A DNA stretch of 64,000 nucleotides from Verrucomicrobiota bacterium (GTDB taxonomy: Bacteria; Verrucomicrobiota; Verrucomicrobiia; Verrucomicrobiales; Akkermansiaceae). The DNA lies in the NCBI GenBank assembly GCA_017301995.1, contig JAFLEH010000017.1, forward strand, positions 62,001-126,000, in the 5' to 3' direction. Below the pieces are notes generated by a model. It saw only the letters and a program-made list of their open reading frames with translations. It had not been told where the DNA came from and ran no database searches. Shown in pieces: positions 1 through 9,135 of the stretch; within the stretch, counting starts at the first letter, position 1, and each line of letters opens with the position of its first letter. Position numbers and translations under genes: made by a program.

Positions 1-173
1 TCGAGGACCGACGAAAACGCGTCGATCGAATCGTAATCGGTGGTTAGGGATTGTTGGGCCTTGTCCACGGCCGCGTTGGCGGTATGGAGGGCTTCTTGGA
101 GATTACCGGCGGTGCGCAACGATTCGATGCGTTCGCGCAGGATGGTGATGAGGGTGACGGTCGGAGAGTCCAT
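1..173 (-). CDS. TPR-like protein, N-terminal fragment (runs off left edge)
   Basis: An ATG at 171-173 on the minus strand opens a frame that stays open to the left edge, giving 57 residues that begin MDSPTVTLITILRERIESL. The stretch around residues 12-40 (ERIESLRTAGNLQEALHTAN) has the helix-turn-helix spacing and the Gly/Ala/Leu pattern of a tetratricopeptide repeat, so a TPR-type helical repeat protein is inferred. It lies 60 bp downstream of recQ on the same strand and may be co-transcribed with it. The rest of the gene is outside the window, so domains and function cannot be assigned. Confidence 0.55.
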   Translation of the reverse strand, partial: MDSPTVTLITILRERIESLRTAGNLQEALHTANAAVDKAQQSLTTDYDSIDAFSSVL

Positions 174-233
174 GGCTCGTTTGCTTGGAAACACCGGTAG
201 CACGGGCGGCGGCCGGTGGCGAGCGGAAAACCG

Positions 234-2378
234 TCAGCGCTTGGGTTTTTCCTGGCGGTCGGCGATCAGGCGGAGAAATTGCGGCAGGTAGCGCTGGGCC
301 TTGGCCATGCCGACTCCGGGCACCTGCATGGCGTCCTCGACCGTCCGCGGGCGGTAGCGGACGAGCGCTTCGAGGGTTTTGTTGCCGAAAACCACGTAGG
401 GTGGCACGGATTCGCGTTTCGAGATTCTGGTGCGGAGGTCCCGCAGCCGGGAGAACAGGATTTCGTCGAAACCGTGGTCCCTGAGGGTGATCTCCTTGCG
501 GTTGGGGTCGGCGTCCGGCCACACGATCTGGCAGGTGGTTTCGCCGCGCATCACGCGGTCGCCCAGCGGGGTGAGCGTGAGCAGCGGAAACTCGCCGGTT
601 TCGGTGCGGACCAGCCCGGCATCGGATAGGGAGCGCATCAGGGCGTTGAGGAACCCGGTGCCGCGGTCCTTGAGGATCCCGTAGGTGCTGAGCTGGTCCA
701 GCCCGGCGGAAAGAATCTCCTGCGAGCGGCTGCCCGCCAGCATCTGCACGATCCGGCCGCGGCCGAAGCGGCCTTCCCAGCCGTCCCGCCCGCGGCGTGA
801 CATCCGGGCCACGCCGCTGAGCGCCTTGAGCACGATCAGGCGTTCTTCATCGGTTAGATCGCGGGAAACGCCGCCATCCTCGCGGCAGGCGTCACAGTTT
901 CCGCAGTTTCCCGCGCCTTCCTCGCCGAAATACCCCAGAATCCACCGCTGTCGGCAGGTCTTGGCGTAGCAAAGATCCACCATGGAGCGGAGTTTCTCGC
1001 GGTCGCGGCGTTCCTTTTCCTCGATCGCCTCCTCGTCGAGGTCGAGTTGCCGGGTCAGCACGTCCGGCTTGAGCAGGCGGGTGCCGCGCATCCGTTTTCC
1101 GGGAATGTCGAAGCGCTCGATGTAGCCCGCGCGGGCAAGCACGGTCAGCGCGCTGCCGATGGCCATGGAGTTTTTCACGTCGGCGTTGTCGGCCATTTCC
1201 TCGAGCGTCCGGTGGACCTCGTAGTCGCGGTCGGCCTCGCTCAGCAGGTATTGATAGACCGTGCGGATCACGGCGGCGGTGGGATTGGCCCCCTCGATGA
1301 AAAACTCCTGCGTGCGGGTGTCCGCGTAGTTGAAGAGCAGCTCGCAGACCGCGCTCTCGCCGTCGCGTCCGGCGCGTCCGGCTTCCTGATAGTAGGCCTC
1401 CACGCTGCCGGGGATTTCATAGTGGATCACGAACCGCACGTCCGGGCGGTCGATGCCCATGCCGAACGCGTTGGTGGCCACGGCCACATCGGCCTCGCGG
1501 CGGATGAACACATTCTGGGCGGCGTCGCGCTCGCGGTCGGTCATGCCGCCGTGATAGGCCACGCATTTCACACCCCAGCTTGCCAGGGTTTCGGAAACCG
1601 CCTCCACTTTCTTGCGGGTGGCGCAATAGACGATCCCGGTGCGGTGGGCGGCGATGACCGCACGGAGGCGTTCGTCTTTCTGTTGGGAATTGTCCACCGC
1701 CGTGATGGTTAGGGCGAGGTTCGGCCGGGCGAATCCGCTCACGCGTTCGAACGGCTGACGGAGGCGCAGCACCTTGGTGATGTCCTCGCGCACGATCGGC
1801 GTCGCCGTGGCGGTTAGGGCGACGCATTGCGGGTGGCCGATTTTTTCCAACGCCTTCCCGAGGCGCAGATAATCCGGCCGGAAATCGTGGCCCCATTGGC
1901 TCAGGCAGTGGGCTTCGTCCACGGCGAACAGCGAGATTTCGATCCCGGCGAGCGCCTTGAGGAAACTTTCCGCGCGGAACCGTTCCGGGGCCACATAAAC
2001 CAGCTTGTATTGCCCTTGGCGGATCGCGTCGAGGCGTTCCTTTTGCTCCGGCCACGAAAGGGTGGAGTTGATCACCGTGGCGGGAATCCCGCGGCCTGCG
2101 AGCGCGTCCACCTGATCTTTCATCAGCGCGATCAGCGGCGAAATCACCAGTGTGACCCCGCCGAAACACAGCGCGGGAACCTGGAAACACAGCGATTTTC
2201 CACCACCCGTGGGCATCACGACCAAGCCGTCGCGGCCGCTCACGATCTCGTTGATCACCTCCTCCTGGCCGTCCAGAAATCCCTGGAAACCGAAATACTG
2301 CTTCAGCGCCTGCCGCGGAGTGAGCAGCAGACCCTTGGTCTCGGGAGGTTGGGATTCGGACTCGTGGTCGGTCATCAC
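234..2378 (-). CDS. recQ: ATP-dependent DNA helicase RecQ
   Basis: 714 residues, the usual size for bacterial RecQ, a 3'-5' superfamily 2 helicase that processes recombination and stalled-fork intermediates. Walker A MPTGGGKS is at residues 55-62, the DEAH box (AVDEAHCLSQWGH) at about 152-164, and the motif VI arginine-finger segment QEAGRAGRDG follows near residue 330. A RecQ zinc-binding cluster (CYAKTCRQRW then CGNCDAC) lies around residues 465-500, followed by the winged-helix RQC region. A C-terminal HRDC domain ends with PGVGMAKAQRYLPQFLRL. Two ATGs are adjacent at the start; the first is used here. It is divergent from pepP with about 100 bp between them. All core catalytic motifs look intact. 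Confidence 0.97.
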   Translation of the reverse strand: MMTDHESESQPPETKGLLLTPRQALKQYFGFQGFLDGQEEVINEIVSGRDGLVVMPTGGGKSLCFQVPALCFGGVTLVISPLIALMKDQVDALAGRGIPATVINSTLSWPEQKERLDAIRQGQYKLVYVAPERFRAESFLKALAGIEISLFAVDEAHCLSQWGHDFRPDYLRLGKALEKIGHPQCVALTATATPIVREDITKVLRLRQPFERVSGFARPNLALTITAVDNSQQKDERLRAVIAAHRTGIVYCATRKKVEAVSETLASWGVKCVAYHGGMTDRERDAAQNVFIRREADVAVATNAFGMGIDRPDVRFVIHYEIPGSVEAYYQEAGRAGRDGESAVCELLFNYADTRTQEFFIEGANPTAAVIRTVYQYLLSEADRDYEVHRTLEEMADNADVKNSMAIGSALTVLARAGYIERFDIPGKRMRGTRLLKPDVLTRQLDLDEEAIEEKERRDREKLRSMVDLCYAKTCRQRWILGYFGEEGAGNCGNCDACREDGGVSRDLTDEERLIVLKALSGVARMSRRGRDGWEGRFGRGRIVQMLAGSRSQEILSAGLDQLSTYGILKDRGTGFLNALMRSLSDAGLVRTETGEFPLLTLTPLGDRVMRGETTCQIVWPDADPNRKEITLRDHGFDEILFSRLRDLRTRISKRESVPPYVVFGNKTLEALVRYRPRTVEDAMQVPGVGMAKAQRYLPQFLRLIADRQEKPKR

Positions 2379-2477
2379 GTGCGCAAATGAACAAATGCGC
2401 GCTCCGCGCTGTCAAGGGAAATATCCCCGCGGGTTTTCCGGATTGCAATCGCGCGGTGGCGGGCGTGGAATCGGCGC

Positions 2478-3779
2478 GTGCGATACGACCCCATTGACCC
2501 CCAATTGTTCATCGGCAACCGCGAGCGGCTCAAAGCCCTGCTCAAGCCGAACAGCATCGTGATTGTTAAAGCCAACGACATCTATCCGACCAATGCGGAC
2601 GGCACGATGGCCTTCAAGCAGAACAGCGACCTGTTCTATCTGACCGGCGTGGACCAGGAGGACACGGTGCTGGTGCTGATGCCTGACGCGGTGGACCCGA
2701 AGGACCGCGAGATCCTTTTCGTCAAGGAAACCAGCGAACTCATCGCGATCTGGGAAGGGGAGAAACTGACCAAGGAGGGCGCCACCGGAGTGAGCGGCAT
2801 CGGGCGGATCGAGTGGTCCAACAGTTTCGCCAACTGGCTGCACCGTCTGGTGCCGCAGGCCGACCATATCTATCTGGCGACCAACGAGCACCTGCGGGCG
2901 GCGGTGGTGGTGGAAACGGCGAACGACCGGTTCATCAGGGAATGCCAGGCCCGCTATCCGCTGCACCGCTACGAGCGCCTCGCGCCGCTGATGCACCGGC
3001 TCCGCATCACCAAACAGCCGCAGGAGATCGCCATTCTCCAGCGTGCCTGCGATATCACGGAGGCCGGATTCCGCCGCGTGTTGGGCTTCATCAAACCGGG
3101 TGTGGGTGAGTGGGAAATCGAGGCCGAACTGCTGCATGAATTCGTGCGCCGCAAGTCGCGCGGATTCGCCTACGGGCCGATCATCGGATCCGGAAAAAAC
3201 GCGTGCGTGCTGCACTACGTCGAGAACGACCAAATCTGCCGCGACGGCGAGATGGTTCTGATGGATGTGGCCGCCGAATACGCCGGTTGGGCATCCGATC
3301 TCACCCGCACGGTTCCGGTCAACGGCCGGTTCACCCCGCGCCAGCGGCAGGTCTATGATGCGGTGCTGCGGGTGCTGCGCGGGGCCAATGGCATCCTGCG
3401 CCCGGGTATCCGCCCGATCGAATACCAACAGCAGGTGGTCGAGATGATGGAGGGCGAACTCGTCGGACTCGGCCTGATCGATGCCAAGGCCGCCAAGGAG
3501 CAGGGGCCCGACAAACCGCTGGTGAAGAAATATTTCATGCACGGCACTTCGCATCACCTCGGGCTGGACGTCCACGACGTTTGTCCGCCGCATGAGCCGT
3601 ATGCGGAGGGCATGGTTTTCACCATCGAGCCCGGCATCTACATCCGCGAGGAAGGACTCGGCGTCCGGATCGAGAACGATGTGGTCATCGGCAAGGACTC
3701 GAACTTCGACCTGATGGGCAAGATCCCGATCGAGGCGGAGGAAATCGAGGACCTGATGAACCGCGGCGGAGTTGTCTAA
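2478..3779 (+). CDS. pepP: Xaa-Pro aminopeptidase (aminopeptidase P, M24B)
   Basis: 433 residues, starting at a GTG. It has the two-domain layout of aminopeptidase P: an N-terminal creatinase-like domain (about 1-165) and a C-terminal pita-bread metallopeptidase domain. The five dinuclear-metal ligands of family M24 can be placed: Asp263 (LMDVAAEY), Asp274 (WASDLTR), His360 (HGTSHHLG), Glu384 (TIEPGIY) and Glu399 (RIENDV). Such enzymes remove an N-terminal residue preceding proline from cytoplasmic peptides. The phosphorylase gene follows after 6 bp on the same strand, so the two are probably one transcript. The metal ligands make the family certain; substrate preference is inferred from family membership. 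Confidence 0.94.
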   Translation: MRYDPIDPQLFIGNRERLKALLKPNSIVIVKANDIYPTNADGTMAFKQNSDLFYLTGVDQEDTVLVLMPDAVDPKDREILFVKETSELIAIWEGEKLTKEGATGVSGIGRIEWSNSFANWLHRLVPQADHIYLATNEHLRAAVVVETANDRFIRECQARYPLHRYERLAPLMHRLRITKQPQEIAILQRACDITEAGFRRVLGFIKPGVGEWEIEAELLHEFVRRKSRGFAYGPIIGSGKNACVLHYVENDQICRDGEMVLMDVAAEYAGWASDLTRTVPVNGRFTPRQRQVYDAVLRVLRGANGILRPGIRPIEYQQQVVEMMEGELVGLGLIDAKAAKEQGPDKPLVKKYFMHGTSHHLGLDVHDVCPPHEPYAEGMVFTIEPGIYIREEGLGVRIENDVVIGKDSNFDLMGKIPIEAEEIEDLMNRGGVV

Positions 3780-3785
3780 CGATCT

Positions 3786-4532
3786 GTGTCCGCCATGAAA
3801 CCCGACATTGCGATTGTGCTCGGTTCCGGCCTTGGTCCGTTGGCCGAGTCGGTGGAAATCCTGCGCGAGGTGCCGTTCGCCGATGCCGGGCTGCCGGCGT
3901 CCACGGTGCCCGGACATGCCGGGAAGTTCGTGCTGGGAACTCTCGACGGCGTCCCGCTGTGGCTGATGAAGGGGCGGGTCCATCTTTACGAAGGACACGC
4001 CCCGGACGCCGCCACTTCCGGCATCCGCTGGCTGGCGGAACAGGGCGTCCGCAATGTTATGCTAACCAACGCGGCCGGAACGCTCAATCCGGACTTTGCC
4101 CCCGGCACCTGGATGATGCTCTCGGATCACCTCAATCTAACCGGAACATCGCCGCTCAAGGGCGCCGATTTCATCGACCTGTCGGTGGCCTACGACGCCG
4201 CGTGGCGGCAGGAGTTCAGGAGCGCGGCCGCCGCCCGCGGCATGACCCTGCACGAGGGGGTCTATGCCGGCCTACGCGGACCCCAGTATGAGACGCCCGC
4301 CGAAGTCCGGATGCTGCGCTCGCTGGGCGCGGACGCCGTCGGTATGAGCACGGTGCTGGAAACCATCCAGGCCCGCGCGCTGGGTCTCCGGGTGGCCGGG
4401 TTTTCCTGCCTCACCAACTGGGCGGCCGGTATTTCCGCCACCCCGTTGGACCACCACGAAGTGCTCGCCACCGGAAAACAGGCGGCCGATGCGATGATCG
4501 GTTTGCTGAAATCGGTGATCGCGGGGGCGTGA
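3786..4532 (+). CDS. Purine nucleoside phosphorylase (trimeric PNP/MTAP family)
   Basis: 248 residues with the trimeric PNP signature: phosphate-loop GSGLGPLAE near residue 13, GRVHLYEGH near 63, TNAAGTLNP near 94, GPQYETPAE near 165, VGMSTV near 185 and TNWAAG near 211. These enzymes cleave purine nucleosides with phosphate to base plus ribose-1-phosphate in purine salvage. The protein is about 25-30 residues shorter at the N-terminus than typical PNPs, but the catalytic motifs are present. The listed start is a GTG; an ATG three codons in (3795) is equally plausible. It follows pepP by 6 bp. Guanosine/inosine versus methylthioadenosine specificity cannot be settled by eye. Confidence 0.9.
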   Translation: MSAMKPDIAIVLGSGLGPLAESVEILREVPFADAGLPASTVPGHAGKFVLGTLDGVPLWLMKGRVHLYEGHAPDAATSGIRWLAEQGVRNVMLTNAAGTLNPDFAPGTWMMLSDHLNLTGTSPLKGADFIDLSVAYDAAWRQEFRSAAAARGMTLHEGVYAGLRGPQYETPAEVRMLRSLGADAVGMSTVLETIQARALGLRVAGFSCLTNWAAGISATPLDHHEVLATGKQAADAMIGLLKSVIAGA

Positions 4533-4578
4533 GAACCCATCTAACGGTCGCATCCGCCTCCGCGCGAAAGGAACGCAT

Positions 4579-4967
4579 GTAGCGGCGCTCTGCGAGCGTC
4601 GGAGCCGATGGGATGTGGGAATCCTAATCATTGGCCTTTCCTTTGGCGTTTCGTCCTCGGGGCAAGTCAGCGACGGTCACAGACGCGCCGCTACAGTTTG
4701 CTGATGGAACGCGTGTAGCGGCGCTCGGCGAGCGTCGGAGCCTGTGGGATGCGGGAATCCTAATCATTGGCTTTCCCTTTGGCGCTTCGGCCTCGGGGCA
4801 GGTCAGCGACGGTCATAGACGCGCCGCTACAGTTTGCGAAAGGAACGCATGTAGCGGAGCTCTGCGAGCGTCGGAGCCGATGGGATGCGGGAGTCCTAAT
4901 CATTGGCTTTCCCATTGGCGTTTCGGCCTCGGGGTAGGTCAGCGACGGTCATAGACGCGCCGCTACA
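4579..4967. repeat. Three tandem copies of a palindrome-ended ~118-bp element
   Basis: Units at 4579-4695, 4714-4831 and 4850-4967 repeat with a period of 135-136 bp and differ at only a handful of positions. Each unit starts TGTAGCGGCG (the third has GGAG) and ends with the inverse, CGCCGCTACA. Just inside the left end is a small hairpin of the form CGCTC-N3-GAGCG, and the middle carries a conserved stretch near 'aatcctaatcattgg'. The linkers between units are about 18 bp and are also similar. There is no convincing coding capacity. The most likely identity is a non-autonomous palindromic intergenic repeat of REP/MITE type. Confidence 0.85.
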
Positions 4968-4984
4968 GAGGTGGGAGCTGGATG

Positions 4985-5008
4985 CCACGCTCTCACGAGC
5001 GGGGCTAC
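4985..5008 (-). repeat. Dispersed 24-bp hairpin repeat, copy 1
   Basis: Read on the minus strand these 24 bases match the 24 bases at 41961-41984 with one mismatch. The core forms a small hairpin CGCTC-GTGA-GAGCG. It lies 18 bp after the tandem element and shares its GTAGC..CGCTC..GAGCG..GG layout, so it is probably a shorter member of the same repeat family. It lies upstream of the start chosen for the following gene, and the longer frame that would translate it is not favoured. Confidence 0.7.
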
Positions 5009-5128
5009 GGGACGCGCCATTCCAGCCGCGCGGGCATGCTTCGTGGGATAGGATGCCTCCGCAAACACGTAGGGTCAAATCCGCCCGTTGACCGAAAGAG
5101 CGGAGGGCTCCGTCACGTTGCGGAAGGC

Positions 5129-8100
5129 ATGTGCGGATTTCCATGTTTCCGGATCGGGTTGGCTTTGGTCGGATTGCTGGCCTGCGGTCCGGCATCCGGA
5201 TCGGCCGGTTTCGATGGGGCGAAGTGGATTTGGTATTCCCGCGAGCCGATGCCCGCATCGATCGACTTTCCCGGCGGCGCGGCCTATTTCCGTGGGGCGT
5301 TCGAACTTCCCGCAGGCACGCGGGTGGATGGAGCGGATCTGGCGATCACTGCGGACAATCTGTGGAGAATCCATGTGAACGGGACCGCCGTGGGCGCGTG
5401 CGATAACAATCCGGACTCGTGGAGCCGGGCACGGCGGTTTGATCTAACCGGCATATTGCGCGCGGGACGCAATGTGATCGCGGTGGAAGCGGTGAACACG
5501 GTGCCTGGTCCGGCGGGATTGTTGGTCCGTGCGGAGGTCCGGCTTGCGGGCGGCGAAACGGTACTTTGGACCACCGGCGAGGTTTGGAAATGCAGCGACG
5601 CCGAGCGCGAGGGGTGGAAGGCTCCGGAGTTTGACGATTCCGCCTGGCAGGCCGCGCATGTGGTGGGCGGCTACGGCATGGCACCCTGGCGAACGCTCGG
5701 CTTTCCGGCGGAGATCGCCAAGCCGGCGGTGCCGGGACAGGCTCTAACCGGCCGGTTTCTCCAACTCCGGACCGCCGCGATCCGTGGCGCCTCGAGAGGT
5801 CCGCCCGCGCCGGTTCTCCGCGAACCGCTGGCGGATGAGAAATGGCCCGCCGCGCTGGTCTTCGTGGCGGACGATTGCAGCCTCTATCGGCCCAACCGCC
5901 AGAGCGGCGACAAGTCGGACAGCCTGTCGGTGACGATTTTCAACCCGAACCATGGCCGTGCCTATCCGGAGCATGATCTGCCCGCGCCGGTGAAGATGGG
6001 GCGGAAACTGATGGTGTTGGGTCCCGCGAAGCCCGGAGTGCCGCCGCGCGTGCTGTGGGACGCCGGACGTGGCGCGGTGGGGCCGCCTTCGGTTTCCTAC
6101 GATGGAACCCAGGTGTATTTCCCGATGGCCGCCGAGGGCGACGCGTTTTTCCATATCTATCGGATCCCGGCGGCGGGCGGGACCCCGGTTCGTCTAACGG
6201 ACGGGCCGTTTCACGACATCGACCCCTGCGAGCTGCCGGACGGAAGGGTGGCGTTCTCCTCCACCCGCGCGGGGACATTCGAGGAATACCACAACCCGCC
6301 GTCGCGGGCCTTGTTCGCGCTGGATGCCAACGGGAGGATCGAGCCGCTGACCTATACATTCCAATTCGACAACGAGCCCAAGATGCTGGCGGACGGCCGT
6401 TTGCTGTTGCTCCGGACCGACAATTTTTTCGACCGCGGCAAGGTGGAGACCCAGTTTCATGCCGTGTGGCCGGACGGCAGCGGCGGACTAACCGAGTTTG
6501 GGTTGGACCAAGGACCCGAATACGGAAACCGGCTGCGGGCGTTCAACGCCGGCAGCGCCGCGCCGATGCCCGACGGTCGCGTGGCGTGGGTGGACGGCTC
6601 GGCGGTTAGGGTGGCCAGCCCCGGCGAGCCGGCGGAAATGTGGCGGCGGTTCGACATCGCGGCGGCGGATGTCGCGGCCACTCAGGACGGCCGTCTGGTT
6701 TGCACCGTGCCGACGGATGGACCCGCCGAACCGCGCGGATCCTGGCCGTTCCGCGGTCTTGTGATGATCGACCCCAACGAGGCCGAGCCGCTGGCGGTTT
6801 CCCTCTATCAATCCGATAGAGGGGCGATCCATTCACCGGCGTTTCTCGGTCCTCGCGAACTTCCGCCGAAGCTGGCGGGGCGCGCCAAGGCCCCGGATCT
6901 CCGGAAGCCCGGCCAAACCGGCGTCCTGTATTGCCAGAACGCGCGCAACACGCGGCACACCACCGCCGGATGGGGGCATGTACGTGCGATCCGGGTGCTG
7001 GCGGGTTACGGGCTCACGCTGCGGTCGTCGCATTCCTATCTGGTGCATGCCGGTAGCGAGGTGGTGGAGTTGGGTACGGTGCCGCTGGCGGACGACGGGT
7101 CGTTTGCGATGGAAGTGCCGGCGGATACGGCGATCGCGTTGCAGGCCGTGGATGGCGAGGGCCGCAGCGAGCTGAACCAGATGTCATGGATGTATGTGCG
7201 GCCCGGCGAAACGCGCGGCTGTGTGGGCTGCCACCAGCCGCGCCAGGAGGTGCCGGCGGCGAGCGGCTGTTTCCTGAAAGCCGCCACCGCGCGCCCGCTG
7301 AAACTCACCGCACCGGCCGGATCGCCGCGGTTCCGTGGCAACAACCCGGCCGTTACCGGGCTGATGGAGATGCAGTTCGACCGCTTCCGCGAGGTCGCGG
7401 GGATCGGGAGCGTGGAAACATCGGTTCTGTTGGAGCGGTTGGGCGGTTCCGATCCCGTGCTGGCCCAGGGTGCCGCGCGGCAGATCGCGGTGCGGCGCGA
7501 ACCTCGGGCGGCGGGTGAGCTGGCTGGATTGTTGGAAGCCGATGACCGGGAATCCCGGGTGACAGCGGCAATCGCGCTGGCGGCTTGCGGCACGCGCGAC
7601 TCGCTGGATCCATTGCTAGCCGCGCTCGCCGATGAAGACCCGCTGGTGGCGCAGGCCGCCGCGGTGGCGGTCGGCAATCTAACCGGCATGGAGATTTCCG
7701 GTTTCGATGGCTTCGCGCCGGTGGAGCCGCGCCGCGGTCTGGCCGCAAAGTGGCGTGCCGAGCGGGCTCTGCCCGGAGATCCCAAATGGATCGCGGACAG
7801 GGTGGGGGAACTCGTGTCCGCGGATCGCGATGTTTCGCGCCGCGCGGCGGTGGCGCTGCGCCATTGCGGCGAGGCGTCGGCCGCGGACGCCGTCCGGAAG
7901 CACTTTCTAACATCCCGTGCGGTGAATCCGCTGCCCGCGTGGCGGGCGGACCACGGCCATCGCGGCGATGGAGCCCGTTTCAACTCGCAGGAAGCGGTGA
8001 ATCCGCGCGCTTTGCAGGAAATCACCCGTGCCTACGGAGCGGTCGGCGGCGCGGATGCCGTGGCCGATTTGGCGGAAACGATCCTCGCGAATCTCGATCC

Positions 8101-9127
8101 GGAAACCGGCAATCTGTTTCTAGCCGAAGCGGCCGCCGAGGCGCTCGGGCGTTGCCCCGCCACGCTGGCCGGACCGGCGCTGGCCGGTATCTTGGACAAG
8201 CTTCCGCCCTATGTGAACCACTGCCGATGGTATGGCGACCACGACGCGCTGATCGCGTGCCATGCCGCGCCGGTTCACGCCCGGGTGGTTGAGGCGTTGG
8301 ATTTGCTAGAGTGGCGTGATCTTGATCGGCAGGTGCCCGCGCTGGTGCGGATGGTCCCCACCGATCCCGACCGCGCGCTGCTTCCCGGCAATGACGATTT
8401 CGAAACCCTGGTAGGACGGGTGATCCGGCGGTCGCCGCGATGGGAATCCCTGATAGAAACCTGTTTCAAGGTGTTGGGAGACGCGTCCGCGCGGGAGCCT
8501 GATGCCGGGTTGCTGGCGGCGCTCGGCGAAATCCACGCGGCGTGGGCGGGGCATCCCGACCGCGAGGTCCGTGCGGCACAGATTCTATCGCTGGCGACGC
8601 GGCGGTCGGAGGACATTCCCCGTTTGGCGGAGGCGTTCCGACGGTATCGCGGGCGCGGCGTTTCGATCCAGCGGGTCTATGACACGGGAATTCCGGTGGT
8701 GAACGGTATGCCGGTTAGAAACTGGGTGTGCTTCTATCTGGCACGCGCGCTCGGCCAGATCGGCGATCCCGCGGGTGCGGCGGTTTTGTTGGAATCGCTG
8801 GCCGACGGATTCGCGGAGGCGGCATCCGGCCGACCCGATCCGCTGGGGCCCGGAGTTCATTTCCTGCACAACGATCTGACGCCGTGTTGGAGAGCGGGGG
8901 CCGCGTGGGCGGTGGGGCGGATGCGTCCCGTAGGTGCGGGTCCGGTTCTGCGGGGAGTGCTGGCCAACCTGGAAAACGCGCCGGATACCCGGCACGCCGC
9001 CGCCGTGGCGCTGGCGGGTATCGCAACGCCCGCCGATCTACCCGATCTGGAACGCCTCGCGGCAACGGTGCCCGAAACATCGGTCCGCCAGGTGTTGGAG
9101 AATGCCTGCGTGAGGCTGCGGAAATAA
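5129..9127 (+). CDS. Secreted HzsA-like protein: jelly-roll, PD40 propeller, CXXCH haem site, HEAT repeats
   Basis: 1332 residues from the ATG at 5129, which has GGAAGG just upstream and opens a clear signal peptide (hydrophobic stretch IGLALVGLLACGPASGSA). The frame extends upstream to 4982 but that part runs through repeat DNA. In order: a beta-jelly-roll like the N-terminal domain of alpha-L-rhamnosidases (about 28-200); TolB/PD40-type propeller blades (about 290-560); a segment resembling the middle domain of hydrazine synthase alpha, ending in a single c-type haem motif CVGCH (698-702); and HEAT-like helical repeats from about 770 to the end. HzsA-related proteins of this kind are widespread in Planctomycetes and Verrucomicrobia that do no anammox, so hydrazine synthesis is not implied. 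A periplasmic redox or scaffold role is inference. Confidence 0.8.
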   Translation: MCGFPCFRIGLALVGLLACGPASGSAGFDGAKWIWYSREPMPASIDFPGGAAYFRGAFELPAGTRVDGADLAITADNLWRIHVNGTAVGACDNNPDSWSRARRFDLTGILRAGRNVIAVEAVNTVPGPAGLLVRAEVRLAGGETVLWTTGEVWKCSDAEREGWKAPEFDDSAWQAAHVVGGYGMAPWRTLGFPAEIAKPAVPGQALTGRFLQLRTAAIRGASRGPPAPVLREPLADEKWPAALVFVADDCSLYRPNRQSGDKSDSLSVTIFNPNHGRAYPEHDLPAPVKMGRKLMVLGPAKPGVPPRVLWDAGRGAVGPPSVSYDGTQVYFPMAAEGDAFFHIYRIPAAGGTPVRLTDGPFHDIDPCELPDGRVAFSSTRAGTFEEYHNPPSRALFALDANGRIEPLTYTFQFDNEPKMLADGRLLLLRTDNFFDRGKVETQFHAVWPDGSGGLTEFGLDQGPEYGNRLRAFNAGSAAPMPDGRVAWVDGSAVRVASPGEPAEMWRRFDIAAADVAATQDGRLVCTVPTDGPAEPRGSWPFRGLVMIDPNEAEPLAVSLYQSDRGAIHSPAFLGPRELPPKLAGRAKAPDLRKPGQTGVLYCQNARNTRHTTAGWGHVRAIRVLAGYGLTLRSSHSYLVHAGSEVVELGTVPLADDGSFAMEVPADTAIALQAVDGEGRSELNQMSWMYVRPGETRGCVGCHQPRQEVPAASGCFLKAATARPLKLTAPAGSPRFRGNNPAVTGLMEMQFDRFREVAGIGSVETSVLLERLGGSDPVLAQGAARQIAVRREPRAAGELAGLLEADDRESRVTAAIALAACGTRDSLDPLLAALADEDPLVAQAAAVAVGNLTGMEISGFDGFAPVEPRRGLAAKWRAERALPGDPKWIADRVGELVSADRDVSRRAAVALRHCGEASAADAVRKHFLTSRAVNPLPAWRADHGHRGDGARFNSQEAVNPRALQEITRAYGAVGGADAVADLAETILANLDPETGNLFLAEAAAEALGRCPATLAGPALAGILDKLPPYVNHCRWYGDHDALIACHAAPVHARVVEALDLLEWRDLDRQVPALVRMVPTDPDRALLPGNDDFETLVGRVIRRSPRWESLIETCFKVLGDASAREPDAGLLAALGEIHAAWAGHPDREVRAAQILSLATRRSEDIPRLAEAFRRYRGRGVSIQRVYDTGIPVVNGMPVRNWVCFYLARALGQIGDPAGAAVLLESLADGFAEAASGRPDPLGPGVHFLHNDLTPCWRAGAAWAVGRMRPVGAGPVLRGVLANLENAPDTRHAAAVALAGIATPADLPDLERLAATVPETSVRQVLENACVRLRK

Positions 9128-9135
9128 TCGGCCGG

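Noticed and set aside
2412..3998. 528-residue open frame on the minus strand opposite pepP
   Set aside because: Antisense shadow of pepP and the phosphorylase start; His/Arg/Asp-rich translation without any family pattern, while the plus strand encodes complete enzymes.
4631..4954. 107-residue frame across the tandem element
   Set aside because: Its apparent internal protein repeats are just the DNA repeat read in frame; no start signal or family.
4579..4967. Possible CRISPR array
   Set aside because: Units are ~118 bp with only ~18-bp similar linkers, not short repeats with unique spacers, and there are no cas genes.
4982..5128. 49-residue extension of the HzsA-like protein
   Set aside because: Crosses the 24-bp repeat and lies before a clear signal peptide with its own ribosome binding site.
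5129..9127. Hydrazine synthase alpha subunit as a literal function
   Set aside because: Only the CXXCH-containing region resembles it, the protein has extra HEAT repeats, and no other hydrazine synthase subunits are present.
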